A stretch of 64,000 bases of DNA from NCBI GenBank assembly GCA_013399855.1, contig VXAY01004284.1, positions 1 through 64,000 on the forward strand. The letters are read 5' to 3'. A program made the position numbers and the translations under genes. This stretch comes from Oxyruncus cristatus (Eukaryota > Chordata > Aves > Passeriformes > Cotingidae). Shown one piece after another: positions 26,033 to 39,072 of the stretch (positions are counted from its first letter, which is position 1; the number at the start of each line of letters is the position of its first letter). The notes beneath the pieces were generated by a model, which was not told where the DNA came from, did no database searches, and was given only the letters and a program-made list of their open reading frames with translations.

Positions 26033-29000
26033 TCTTTCTAATGGTAGTATTCTGACACTTATTCAGATGGTATCAGTCCCTGGTCAGAAAGGGCCGAGTC
26101 ACAACCTGTCATTTATCTTAGCAGAAAAAGAGCCAGTTTTACATTTCAGTGAAGGAACCCTTTCTACAGTAGATGAGACAAGAAGATTCATCTCCCAGAG
26201 CTTACATTTTTATAAACTTCAATTCAGAGGACAAGAGGGCTAAAAGAACACTAAAAATCTCACTTCACAATGATTTCCACTTAATTCCTTCTCAGAATGT
26301 GAGCACACTTCGAGTTGTTTCTAATGTAATTTCTTCTTTTCTGTTAGCTCTTTTTCTTCTGTATTCTGTATGTCCATTATTAATAGAACAGACTTTTCTC
26401 TCCCTCTGACTGCCAGTAACATGGTTGTTTACACAAGACACTTCTCACTGACTGATTTAACTGTGAGTTATTTGTTTAGCATGTTATGTTTGCGTTTCCA
26501 TTTGTGAAATGGATACAGTATTACTTGCATAACTCTCAGAACTAAGGAAAACAGTACTTTTTATTATTATTATTTTTTCAATTACTTGCAGAGGGCGGCT
26601 CCTCCAGGTACCCACTCTATGCATCCCTGAACCCAAGAGTGAAAGGCCAGTCCTACGTGGCTGGAAAGTGTAAGAGGCCACTTGTTTACAGACAATTATG
26701 AGATAAGGGGAGCTCACACATCATTCTTCAGCTTCAAAATTCAGACCATCTTTCATCAAACAGTTGCCATGATACATACAAACCATGGATTTTTATCCCT
26801 ACAAATGCACTGAAAGTTTGATAACTAAGTTGATTTCAATTTTGTTAACAATTTGTTGGTTTTGTTGACCACATGTTATTTTATGCTACTTACACTACAT
26901 ATGAGTATAATTTTTGCTAAAAATAATATTAGTAAATGTTGTACATTTCAAAATCTCTGTTTATTTGTCATATAATCTAAACATAATCTGTGTCATTTAC
27001 TTTGAAAACCTCTTTGTAAAAGGGCTGTTTATGTTTTCAAGTGCTATTGGACCCAAATAGTTTGTTCCTTTTAAGTTGGCTAGGCATCCTTATTAACAGC
27101 CATTTAGATAATTTTTTTATGCTAATGACCTGAACGTCTGGATATGTATTCTTATCAAAATTGCACTACTAGTGCAAACACTATGGGTATCTACTGCTCT
27201 CAAAATGAAACTAAATCAGTGCTTTTCTGCAATGAAAGATATTCCTTCTTCGGTTGACAGGGCAAAATTTTACAAAGATGATTAGTATTATCTGGTCCAC
27301 ACAAGCAACAATTTTTTGGCAGTGCAAGAGTCAAGAAAGAGCAAAATGCATTGCAAGATGAAAAAGAAAGGGAGGGTGAGAATGACTGGGTTTTTCCCTT
27401 ATCATGTATTTGTAGAAAAAATTTTCAACACTTCAGGCATGGACTTTGTTCCATGAGCCAGATTTACCTCTACTTCCACCACCAAAAATATACCTGAAGG
27501 CAAGAATGCAAGTAAAACATGAAAAACCTTGCAGATAGGGATGGAAATAAACAAAAGAAAGGAGGTCAAGGAGGACATGGTCACAGGGAATGAATAATTC
27601 TAGCTGTATGTCACCATGGCTTCTGGGGCTACATTATAGAAAACATAATATCACCTTCTAAATAAGTATTATATATGAAAGTGAAAATCACGCCTCATAT
27701 GACAAGAAAAATGTAATTTTTATTTGTCATTATCACATCAAGAAAATTGGGTTGTTTTTTTCAATAGATGGGATAATGTTAGAGCGCTGGTTGGGACACA
27801 CTATTATTAGTGCTCTGTATTTATAGAAGGATGAAGCTTAAAGTGAATGTATGAAAGCAGAAAAAAGTTACTGAGGTTTTAAAATTTTTTCAGCTGAATT
27901 TTTTTCTTTCTAATTATTCAGTGAATGAAAGAGTACTAATTTATCAGGGAAATGAATCTTCCTTTGACACATTTTAAGCAATTTCTTTCTTGATGCTTTA
28001 GGATATATTCTGTCATTCTTGCTTAGTAAATATAGACTGAAATGGCAGAAGAAAGAAATCAGTTCCCTCAGACTGATGGCATTTAAACTTATTCTGCATG
28101 TGTATTAGTGCTGTGGTGTTAAAATCATTGGCAGCTGGTTTTTAATGGCATCCTTCCATTTCATGCTGGGGAAGGAGAGAAACAGTCACAGTGACAGGTG
28201 GAGAGTTTTACATCCAACCTCAAGTATTTAAGACATACAGTCCCTGGGGGTATAGGTGCTACACTGCACTGAACCTCCAGCAGAGCTTAACTACAGAATT
28301 AATCTCTCTTAGGCCAGGTTGAAGTCAAGAACCTCAAACTCCAGGTTGGATGATGTGGGAAGCCAGAGTGTGAGTAGCCAGATGCCTCAAGCCACCATTA
28401 TCACATTTTAATTACCTCTCTAAAAGCAGATTTTTCAAATCCAGATGTGGAACATGGAGATAAGACACCCTTGTCTGAAATCTGCAGAGAGGCTCAGGAG
28501 CTGGAGGACTGAGATTTGGCAAGGCAACAAAGGAGCATGAGAGGTAGGAACAAAGTGCAGTGTCACATCTGAATTGGTGGTACAACAGGTCTGGAGGTAG
28601 CAGATCTGATGGAAAAGGAGTCCCTCCTGGGCCAGTGCTGTATGTACCTAAGAGCTCTCCTGGCCTCAAGGACATCAGTGGCTAGAGATAACAAATCATG
28701 AGCAGGGAGAGATAACATGCAGGGAATGAGCTGTCCAAGGAGCATGAGTGCATCAGAGATTGACATCAATGGATGGAGAAGTTGATGTCTTCTTTTGATG
28801 GGCAAGCACTCATGACTAATGGATTGTTTTGTTCTCCCCAAACTGATGTGATCCTTTCCCAATATACAATTTTATTTGTTTTAAAGAAAGAAGTGCTGTT
28901 TAGCAACAACACTGCTGTAAAAATTAACTGTTTGATATCTGAGTTCAGCTCCATCACTGCTGTTGATACCTTGTGGGAGGGTTGTGAGTATAATTCAAGG

Positions 29001-32000
29001 AAGAATGAGTAAAGACAAACAAGGTTACATAAAAAAACAATCCACATGCTCAAACAGATATTGTTTTATACCAGCTTGTAGGATATACCAGTCTGTTTTG
29101 TTTCATCAAAATTTTCTACTCCTTTTCTGAACCTCTTAGGATTTAGTTTGCAACCTGACCTCAGTTTTATTAGGGAAAAATTTCACCATGATAGACCAGT
29201 GGAAAAACTGAGAGAAAACTTCACATTTGCAACACTGTCTTCATCCTCTGGCAGTCTAACACTTGAGGCTTGTTTTGGTTACTAAGCCATTCTGAAGACC
29301 TGAGGTATTCTGCCTGCCCAGCGTTTCAGAGGGTTTTGGGTTTCCACCAGCCCCTGTGTCATGCTTGCCAGGTTTGTATGAAGAGTAAGACTCTGATGGT
29401 GTATTCCCTATCACAAACACAGACCCTGCAATGGAATTATTTTTGCTGAAGAAAGACACTAATTTCACTGAGGCAAAACTTCCAAAAACTTTGTCCCAGC
29501 TGCTTCAGATACAAAAAACATGCCTATTTCCAAGCTCAGTTAAACACAGTTCCCAGAGTTCACACATCTTCAGGCAGCTTTATATTTTATTTGTAGGTAA
29601 CTGCCATAATTTCTGTATGTTTTCCTTGGTAACATCCAGGGAGCCTCAGATTGTGAGGTTCTTTGTCATTTATTAAACTGCTGATGCTTGTGGGAGTAAG
29701 TTTATAAGAATACATATAGAAGCTTTCCAGAGTCTAAGTTGATGCACAGCTATATTCTTTGAACAAGGTCATAAAAAATGCATGTTGGTAGGGGCATTAG
29801 TGCTAGGGACACTACTGCCAGCTCCTCTTTCAGCTCCTCCTGACACACATAGTATTTACATTCCCATAATTTTCCAGTCCTTCATGAAAGACTTTCAGTG
29901 AAGTCTAGGTTCTGAAATCAAAAGTGCATTATAGCATTAAATAAGGCAAGGTTTATATTTCTCTAAAATCTGAATTAAAATTCTGTTAGTGTTCTCTCTC
30001 ACTCAGTAGCTACAATTCCATTCATGTACAAATGTCTGCTCAAGCTGGTGCTTATGTTTTGATCACTTTTCTTGCTGGTAAAGTACCCTGTGATTTGCAA
30101 AAACCTGGAATTTTTTGTGGGAAGTATTGGCTTAATAAAATAATGACTGGCAGGTTTTCAAAGTCCCAAGTAAACCTGATACTTTCATCAAATCTCTTTT
30201 TCTTTCCAGCTCTGCTATTAAGCTGCTCACTGATTCCCATGAGGAAATTGATTCAAATGCTTGGTGACGCACAGGCAGGGTCTGATAGTGCCAACCATCA
30301 TATATTTTATTATCATGGTGAGAGCCTTTTCTCATGAGCAGAAGGAAATTTAGAAATTATTTCTTTCTTATAGCTTCTACATCCTAGTATTTTATTGGAA
30401 AGTCCTGTCCCTATGAGTAGGGGCATCTCATGGGCATGTTTTTCTCTTTCTTTCTTTCTTTCCTTCTACTGACATGCCAGTGATTTCTCCTCTGTTCCAC
30501 ATTATCCTCTCATAGAAACAAACACCTAAAGGTTCTTTAAAAATTGCTCTTTTTCCCTATCAGGAAGTTTCCATGAATTCCAATAGACTTGGAGAAATTA
30601 ATCTGTAAATGCTTGGTGTTTGCAGGGAACAGCAGCAACCCTCTTTGATAAAAAGGGGGATTTTTCATCCATGCAAACATGAACTGTTTATGAATGTACA
30701 GCTTGCTATTGGTGCATGAAATGAATGAGATGAACACCTGCAAAATGCTGTGAGTACATGAGCCATGAGGTTTTGCACAGCTGTAGCAGAAGACAGTGCA
30801 GGAGAAATTAAGTGTATTCAGACTTATTTTGTATAATATCTGAAGAATTCTTATCTGGTAAGTGGTAGGTTTCATGTAAAGTTAATTCAGTAGGGCTGGA
30901 GAAGATGTCAAAGATGATGGAAGAGCAATGGAAAGTGTTGGGCCTACAGCCAACCTAAACCATTGATCAAGTTTTCCTTTCTTGGTGTCCTGAAGGCATC
31001 CTTGCTCATCAGCGGTTTGGTGTGCATATATTCTTGAGGGGGAAAGATATTTCTTACATCACCCTAGAATCTTTTTCTGCTTCAGTTGGGCAACTTACAT
31101 CATATTTTAACTTAAATAAAAACATTTAATCATCCCAAGGCAAATTTGAACACTTCCCAAGGAATGTAAACTTCGGTGAGATTCACAAATGGAGTATAAA
31201 TGCTAGCAGTCCATCAGTCTCTCTAATGTAACAAGAACACTTATAATGTCCAGGACTGTTTGCATCAAAAGCCTGTCAGCTAAACAAACATGGTGAAATC
31301 ATGGACAGGAGATTTGGGGAAATTAACTGCCCTGATCTATAGTTAATGAGTGGTTTGACAAGCAGAAAATCATCGTCACAAAAGTACAAATAAAATGGAA
31401 ACAGAATTAGCACTGCAAAAAAAAGCTTGTTCACATACATTAGAGGCTAATTTCACCCAGAAATGTATTGACTTCCAGTGGGATCTACCCCTAATCAGCT
31501 ACTGAAGATTTTCTAAACATGATCAGTGAGATCAATCAAAACATTGAAACTTTGAAGTATGGCAAAGGCAGCTGGGTGAAAGTATGCAAAACATGCCTAC
31601 AACTTCATTAAAAAGGGTCTGCATAACAACTTCTGTAAGATATGTCTGGCAGCACTGCCTCATTAAGAAAAACGGCCCTAAATGGCCAGTCTCTGAAGAG
31701 AAGTTGTTGTGGCCCATTATGGTCGGCCACAGGGACATGTTTTTGTGCTCCTAAGAAAGAAATTCTCTTGCACAGGAACCAGGTTTATTTAATGCATCAC
31801 TGCAGCCAGGTCTAAGAGATTACCACTGATATTCTTCCTTATTCAGACCTTGCTGTCCGTGCATGTGACCATCATAGTATTTACTATCTGGACTAAGCAT
31901 TAGAAAATCTTACAAGATGACAAGGCAAATGTCCTTGGTTGATGGAAGGAGAACCACATGGCTGAAGGGAACGTTTTTACTATTTTTCTGCCTCCTGAGA

Positions 32001-33738
32001 CAGTCTTTTCTGGAATGAAAAGATCAAAAATTAGACTATTCTAAAGGTATTGAAATCAGACACTTTTGAAAGAATTCCTTTCCAATTTTTATGAATAATA
32101 TTGAGATTAAATCTCCCCTACACTTTATTTTAAAGCATTGGTGGAGCTGTCCTATTATTTCCAATCACAGAGTATTCACAGTCTGGTTTTGTACATACAT
32201 CCAGGGCATATAAAACAGAATTGCTGGAGGAGATCATGACTGGGAAAGGCCATGATGTCAACAAAATACAAATGAAACACAGCTTCATGGTGTCTCCCAG
32301 TGCACACGGGTAGAAGGCAAAATTATTTCTCTGATTCTATGAGTGCTGGCTAAGCTCTGGCAGAGGGTCGCAATTTTTTACCTATTTCCAATTCTTTAAA
32401 ATAACAACAAAATGTCCACAGATCAGCTGTCAAAGCTGGCTCACAATTTGAGTCACATTTTATACTGATCTCCTTCTTCCAGCTAATTGCCATGAATTTC
32501 TTTAGTCTTTTTTTTTTCCTGGACAAGAAAAAACTCTCCCATCACCTGTTTCATAGTCACCTCACCTCTCTAGACTCCTGAAGTACACTCAGGAAGTGTA
32601 TCAGGGAGATTAGACCCAATTAATTTTTCAAACTGAAGGCAGAATAAACACTACATGCAACAGGAGCTGCTAGATTTGTTTTACTGAAACATAAGTTTTG
32701 GTTATGATTTCGTATTATTAAACACAAGTAAAAAGCAGTATGGGATCTAGTGTAAATAGGCTATTCCCAAAGAAGTTAACCGTGCCCTGAATTTACTGAA
32801 CTGAAAATATTTTATTGTTTTTTCTCTGTGATTTTCTCTCTCCTTTATCTCTGTCATTTCTTCACCAACCACCTTCTCCTAAGAACAGAAGCCTGATACC
32901 TTGCCCTGAGCAATCAACATGCAAAACTGATTTTTGCTCAGTGAACAGCAATTGGTCTTGTAAATTTAGGTGGGTTTTTTAATCTCTACTTTGATTCAAT
33001 AAACCCACACTCTTAGAAGGAAATTCTGAAGGAGAATGGAAGTTTTAGTTTTATTAGAGATGAAAGGAGAAAAAGTAAGATTAGCAGAAATGAGTTTCAA
33101 GACACATTGTTCTTTTAGGACTAGGGCATTATAGACTGAAATACAATTCTTAAAAAATAGGTTAGTGGAAGACAAACTGACTGAGCACATGGAAACCAAA
33201 ATTTTAATTTCAATTTATCCATACCATCTGAGCCTGCAGAAGCAGAAGGTTTAGTGGGATGCACATCTGGATTGTTTAATTTCCTCTGATGCAGAACATT
33301 AGAGAAGAGGTCATGATTCTCTATGAATTTGGTCTATCAATTAATCTGACTTTTTCATGACACAGTCACAGCCCTTGTTCTATCTCATAGCATACATACA
33401 AATGTTATCACTAAGATGATTTTGAACAGACATTTTATAATTGTTGACAAGGTTTCTTAAAATATTTCATGAGAAAGAGTGAAGCAAGTAGCTACGACCA
33501 GGATGGAGTTTATTGGTACAAAGAAAGAAGCAGGTTTTGAGAAGCATGCTCTGGTGTTTCAGAGGCAGAAGGAAGATCTGTTCTTCCTGTCTTGGTCATA
33601 TATAGTTATATGTATTGGGAAAATTAGATCATGCATAATTAATATTTGATATACATATTACCATAAATATTATTATAATTATTTACTTTCTGTTGACATG
33701 AAAAATCAGGTTCACAGTTAAAAGAAAGATGAACTTTA
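26033..33738. other. Unassigned AT-rich DNA
   Basis: About 7.7 kb with no recognised gene or transposon. A short (TTTC)n run lies at 30446-30470. The ORFs (for example 28563-28862 and 30032-30337) overlap in several frames and have no recognisable domains. Confidence 0.55.
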
Positions 33739-33801
33739 TCATAGTATTGTATCATATTACCATAGTATTGTATCACATTATCATAGTATTGTAACACATT
33801 A
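33739..33801 (+). repeat. 21-bp minisatellite, three copies
   Basis: Three head-to-tail units at 33739-33759, 33760-33780 and 33781-33801, built on ATCATAGTATTGTATCACATT with one to three differences between units. Confidence 0.9.
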
Positions 33802-36490
33802 AGTTCTCAGGCAATATTTTCAAAGAGCAGATCAAAGAAAAGAAAAAAAATTACTTGAAGAAACTAAGGTTCAGCTTCTTGCAGAGTCTGCTTTACTAGT
33901 CTGCATACCAGTTTTAAAAATCAACCTATTAAGCTGTAAATCATAAAATTCTGTACTTTCTTTACATTAGATTAATGATAAATATAGGTACATTAAAAGA
34001 AAACATAGCACAGTTATGTGATCACATTTGGAAAAAAAATTATGAATAGAGATTTAGGAGCTGTGACACATAGCTCAAATCTGGTTTGAATGCTGATGAG
34101 CATCACCGTTTTGAGCAGTCTATTACATTAAGCTGATGTTTACACAGTTTGACTCATCATGACTGAGCTGAAATGCACACTATTGGACCCAGACGAACAT
34201 TTGTTCCCTGAATTGCTTATATACACTAGCTTCCATTTCCTGTGATCTGAGAGTTAGAAGCACAAACTTAGCAGTGAGAGGTGCAACAGAAGAGGTTTTA
34301 TAGGCGGCATTTGCCTTAACAAAGCTCAGCCACAATGGAAAGATGGGAGTTCCAGCATTGTAGTCAGTGAGACGTTGATTTTTATGTCCTTGGAGCTCTG
34401 TGTTCATTTTACTGTTACTGGTGTTGGTGGCAACAAGGTTCAAAGGCTGTTATAAACAGGGCAAAGCATCCAAGAAGGTTCACCTTGCAGACTCATTCAA
34501 ATGGCTGAAATTTCTGACGTCTCTTCTACCTCTCTTTAGGAAAGAGATACCAGGTGGGCCATTAAAAATCCCACACATACCTCAGCTTTCACCAATGGAG
34601 CATGGAAATGGTTCATGGGAATGAATGCAGGTTGCATTTATGCTTTTTATCTGCGTGACAGGAAACTACAGTATAAGACATGAGGAAGACCAGTTTCACA
34701 AGACTGAGAACTTCTGTTGACATCTTTTTCAGAAGAGAGAGATGCAGTATTCGCTGTGGAGGTGAGATCAGATTGGCTTCATAAGCTCCAGAAACTCTTA
34801 TGAAAAGAAATGTCGTTGTGAACCATTATTAATATATAATTAAATGTCAGACTACATCCATCTCACACATCGTTTTCCCTTCATTTCAAGCTTTAATTTG
34901 GGTGGCTTAGAAAGCAAGGAGCAGAGCTATATTCTACACAAAGGACAGAGATATCAGAAGGCTCTTTTGATCTAGTACTAGCAATACTTAACAGAAAACA
35001 AAACCCAAAATATTTTTTTCTTAAGACTTATTTACAAAGCTGGGCACATGAAAAAAATCAGGACACTTAAATCAACTGGAAAACAGCATCTTGAAGAAGC
35101 TGCTGATTTGCAGAAAGCAGGGCTATCCAGTTAGTGAAATGAGCACACTGAAAATGATGCACTGGATTCTCATATAAGCTTTACCCAAGTAAATCACCTG
35201 CACAGCTGGGACAAGAAGGTGGCCCCAGTGTTAAACTAATATATTGGGAAGGCTTTAGCAGGGTTTTTACTGGCTAGCTGGACTGAGAATGAGCATTAAA
35301 GACCTGTAGATAGGTCCCAGAGTGCAGTTCAGCCAGGTGTTTGCTCACCCAAAGCAAAGAGATGTTTGCAAAATTCCCCCACCAATCACCAAATAGTTAT
35401 ATCCACTGCTTGAAGTACAGAAAATCTTTGTACAATCCTGCAGTAGAATTCATCTCCCATGCTCCAGGGAAAAAAACCCAAAAACTAAAGACCAAATGTA
35501 TTTTTATATTCTAATATTATTTTATTTTAAAATATTCCACAACACCAAGGTTGGAAAAGTCATGCGGCAATTCTAGATGTCATCTCTTCGAAAGAAGCAG
35601 TTGTGCTAGTTGTTATAGTGGTACCCAGAAGAACATGATGGGCATTCATTTAAAGTATACCTTGCTGTGGTTTGCTCTGCTTTAACTGAGAGTGGGATCT
35701 GGCCTCATTTATTAAAGTACTTTGGAGGAGAGATTAAATCAGTTTTGATTTCTGAGCTAGACTGTAGGATAACATGGGCTTGGTTCTTGCAAGAACATCT
35801 GAGATGCTCAGCACTCAAGTGGCAAATCAGCAAAGCACTGAGGCTTAAGAGCCCACATTGTCCTGTTGACATCAGTAGGGACTCTCACATGGCTAAGTGA
35901 AGTATGTGTTTTAGTATAAAGGTCAAAGCACCTTGGAATACCTTTTACAGTTTATCAGGAGAAGTAAAATGACACCAGAACTAGTGTTTTTCTTGGGATT
36001 GGCTAGGGTTTTTTAAAAACTGGAAGAATTTTGAGCAGTTCATAGTGGCCAGCTGCTCGAAACACTTGTGCAGAATACCAATGTAAAATGACTTTTCTTT
36101 GGTTTTGCACAAATTCACATTTATACTGTGGAACACATATTTTGGAGTTCCAGTTCAAATGTGTCTGTAAAGATGAGTGTCTCAGATTACACCTTAAAGA
36201 AAGGAAAAAAACCTTATTATAACTGCATACAGACATATACGTTGTTCCTTAAATATTGTTATCTATTTATTTTTATCTATTTCATAGAATATATACATAT
36301 TACATATAATTTATATGTCTCTGGGTTTGTGTGCAAGCTATAAATTCATAGATCATAAATGAGTTATTATAAAAATATCCATGTTTCCAGATTACACTGT
36401 ATAGTAGATAAACTGTTATTAGCAAAAAAAAAAGAATAGGATACACAGCTTTTCAACAAAAGAAGAGACTGATACTGCCTCTGTTGCTGC
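33802..36490. other. Unassigned AT-rich DNA
   Basis: No recognised feature. Confidence 0.55.
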
Positions 36491-36493
36491 AGT

Positions 36494-36544
36494 CGTGTGC
36501 ATGCACATGTTCATGTGTGTGTCTATGTGTCTTTTTTTTTTTTT
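36494..36544 (+). repeat. Imperfect (TG)n then poly-T
   Basis: TGTG-type repeats interrupted by CATGC and CTA, followed by 13 T. Confidence 0.8.
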
Positions 36545-37262
36545 AGCATTCATCCCTGCCAATCTTTGCACTGCCAGTAGGGAAAATCATATCCATGGCA
36601 ACCAGCTGCACCATTGCTACCCACATCAATGATGACTTCAATCTAAACTGTCAAATATCCTATGCACATCATGTAAAATAGGTCTCTTTCCTTACACTTC
36701 TGTGCATCTAGTTTCTGTGGCTACGTGTTTATGCAAATAAGAATTGTCCCTTTTGTCTTGGGTTGATTGAACACTGAATTTGTTTTACACCTTGGCAATG
36801 CAAAGCTATCCTCTCTTGCCAGCAGGTATACCACATAATTGTATTACAATGATAACGCTCCCTAAATTATTTTGATAGTACCAACTACCTGGCTTGTGAG
36901 CAAGACTTGGAGTGTGCTTTAAAAGAACATTAGTATGGAGCTGAGAAATGCAAATAATATTTAATTGGTTCTCTGAGGTCTACTAATTTTCAGGACTGAA
37001 AAGCTACCATTTGATCTTCACAGTTAGTGAAAAGGAGAAAACATCCTTCATAAATCCTCAACATATTAGTCACCATTTTTTATACAAAGACATCAGATTC
37101 CAAGGATTACCCTTTTCCTACTTGACAGAAAAAAAAAAAAATTTGACAGTCAGTGTTTCTGCCCCAAAATTTAATGTATATACAGTCCAATCATCTTTCC
37201 TTGGTCTCCTTCAAATGGTGATTCCTACATGTCATGTTTTAGGAATGGCACTCCTAATTTAG
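36545..37262. other. Unassigned spacer
   Basis: AT-rich, with a poly-A run near 37129-37141 and no recognised gene. Confidence 0.55.
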
Positions 37263-37676
37263 TGCCCCCTACCCCAACTCAGACTCTCCCAAAGCAGATG
37301 GCACTTGCTCACTCCCCCCATCCCAACCAATGAGAGAGACAAAAGGCAGAGATTACGGGTTGAGATAAGAATGATCCACTGGAAACAGCAAAGAGATAAG
37401 AAAAAAAACAGTAACAGCAACAATATTACTAACAAAAGGTATAAGACAAAGAAAGGATTTACACAGAAAAAACCTGACAAAATATTGACCAGCTCTTCCC
37501 CACTACACTGTCCTTTTCCCAGAGAGAAAGCAGGAAGAATGAGTTCCTACATTCTATCCCATGGTAGTGACGTATGGTATAGATTAACAACTTAGACACA
37601 CCCACACAGCTCCAGGCTCCAGCCCCTCACAGCCACTGTGAAAAAATTAGCTCTGTTATGGCCGAAAATCAGGGCA
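37263..37676 (-). mobile_element. LTR, ERVL-like, related to 1300-1883
   Basis: Read on the minus strand it begins TGCCCTGATTTTC and soon shows TAATTTTTTCACAGTGGCTG, matching the TAATTTTCTTCACAGTGGCTG that follows the start of the LTR at 1300. A CCATACGTCACT block follows, corresponding to the CATACC/TGACGT region usual before the TATA box in this group. The minus-strand 3' end is set tentatively at GGGGGCA (37263). The flanks TTTAG and TTACA do not form a convincing duplication, so the ends are approximate. Shorter and more diverged than the copy at 1300. Confidence 0.6.
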
Positions 37677-38171
37677 TTACAATAACCTACAACCAACCTA
37701 CAAAAACCTTATACATCGCACAGGAACAAGGACCAGAAGTGCCAAACTGCCTAAAAACAGTCATGTCCCCACCTGCAGTCCTGAGCTGGGAGCAGAAGAT
37801 ACTTCCAGTCTCAGCCACCACAACATACAACACACTCAAGAGAGATGCAAGGCTTTGACTTTTGCTTTTCATGCAAAGAAAAGTCAGGATGTCAAGACTT
37901 TGTCAGTGTCACCTGGTAAATAAAAAGTTGTGGACGAAAGCATTAAAAAGGATATTATTTTGAAGCAAAGATCTTTTGGTGGCAATTTATGTGACTTGCA
38001 CAAATAATTTTGTGCTTAAGCATTTATTGTATACTGTGAGCTGGGGGAAGGGTTAAGTGGTTGCATATATCTGAGACTTAGCAATGCAATCAAAAAGAGC
38101 AAAATTGTTCTTGTTGAGAAAAACAACCCCAAAATGTAATTAACAGTGAATTCCAAAAGAAAGGATACTCC
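37677..38171. other. Unassigned spacer between LTRs
   Basis: No recognised feature. A 66-codon ORF starting inside the LTR at 37658 has no recognisable domain. Confidence 0.5.
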
Positions 38172-38400
38172 TGTCATGGGTTCACTTGTTCTAAAAAACT
38201 AAACATGGAATTTTCCCTTCCCCCTGCCCCACAGTGTGGGAGAGATGTTTGAATGGGCAGGCTGATTTTGCCTTGGGTTTTTGACTAACACAAAAGAACT
38301 GGCCAGTAGATTGGCATTCCAGGCTGATGGCCTAGGGAGGGAGACTCTTTTCTTTTTTTTTTTTTTCCCTCTCTCGGAGGGGGCGGGAAGGAGACACAGT

Positions 38401-38653
38401 NNNNNNNNNNNNNNNNNNNNNNNNNNNNNNNNNNNNNNNNNNNNNNNNNNNNNNNNNNNNNNNNNNNNNNNNNNNNNNNNNNNNNNNNNNNNNNNNNNNN
38501 NNNNNNNNNNNNNNNNNNNNNNNNNNNNNNNNNNNNNNNNNNNNNNNNNNNNNNNNNNNNNNNNNNNNNNNNNNNNNNNNNNNNNNNNNNNNNNNNNNNN
38601 NNNNNNNNNNNNNNNNNNNNNNNNNNNNNNNNNNNNNNNNNNNNNNNNNNNNN
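38401..38653. other. Assembly gap (253 N)
   Basis: Run of N inside the LTR. The left edge is poly-T then GGAGGGGGCGGG; the right edge contains GAGGGGGAGGGAAGGG. ORFs crossing it are artefacts of unknown codons. Confidence 0.99.
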
Positions 38654-38729
38654 TTTTCCTCTTCCTGGTGAGGGGGAGGGAAGGGCTCCATTTTGGCTCC
38701 CCCAGCACACCAAGGGCCTCCACGTGGCG

Positions 38730-38816
38730 ACCGCCAGAGGCCAACAGCGCCTCCTGTTGGCCACCCCCGAGCACAGCAGGCTCTGCACCTCCAGAGATCC
38801 AACAGCACCCCCTCCT
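38730..38816. promoter_or_regulatory. Cluster of CTCF-like motifs in the LTR
   Basis: CCGCCAGAGGCC (38731-38742) is near the CTCF core on the plus strand. GCGCCTCCTGTTGGCC (38747-38762) matches its reverse complement GCGCCCCCTGGTGGCC at 14 of 16 bases. A second partly similar GCACCCCCTCCTG lies at 38804-38816. The last two are copies of one repeated CCAACAGC...CTCCTG unit about 58 bp apart. Binding is unproven. Confidence 0.35.
38739..38762. repeat. Perfect 9-bp inverted repeat
   Basis: GGCCAACAG (38739-38747) and CTGTTGGCC (38754-38762) are exact reverse complements separated by the 6-nt loop CGCCTC. Lies in the LTR. Confidence 0.9.
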
Positions 38817-38958
38817 GACTGTGGTTAGAATTGCACCAAAAAGCACAAACTGAACTGTTCACTTTTCATAGAAAGGGATTTTTGGGTACAGGATTATTGT
38901 TCGGTTGGGGTTTTGTTTTGTGTTCTTTTATTGTTCTGCCAATACACATCTATCCTTT

Positions 38959-38964
38959 AATAAA
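38959..38964 (+). promoter_or_regulatory. LTR polyadenylation signal (AATAAA)
   Basis: Canonical hexamer about 100 bp before the inferred LTR end. Confidence 0.6.
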
Positions 38965-39072
38965 GGCCTGTTGTTTTTCCTTTCTCCGCATTTTCTCAAT
39001 TGGAGCCTCTTAATTTTGGATTTACAATTGCTCAGAGGGAGGAGTTTTGGTCTTCCTTATAACTCATCCTCC

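Larger units (their letters stand above)
38172..39066 (+). mobile_element. LTR interrupted by an assembly gap
   Basis: Starts TGTCATGGGTTCACTTG, the same opening as the LTR fragment at 8941. It carries an AATAAA polyadenylation signal at 38959-38964 followed by a T-rich segment, and ends tentatively at CTCA (39066). Possible 6-bp target sites TACTCC (38166-38171) and TCCTCC (39067-39072) differ at one base. The middle is unknown (N at 38401-38653). Both gap edges are G-rich. The segment 38720-38820 has short GC-rich repeats (see separate entries). It is part of a separate LTR family from 2384-3474 apart from the shared first bases. Confidence 0.65.

Noticed and set aside
38199..38862. ORFs of 167-215 codons on both strands
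   Set aside because: More than a third of each is unknown residues from the 253-bp gap; the remainder is LTR sequence.
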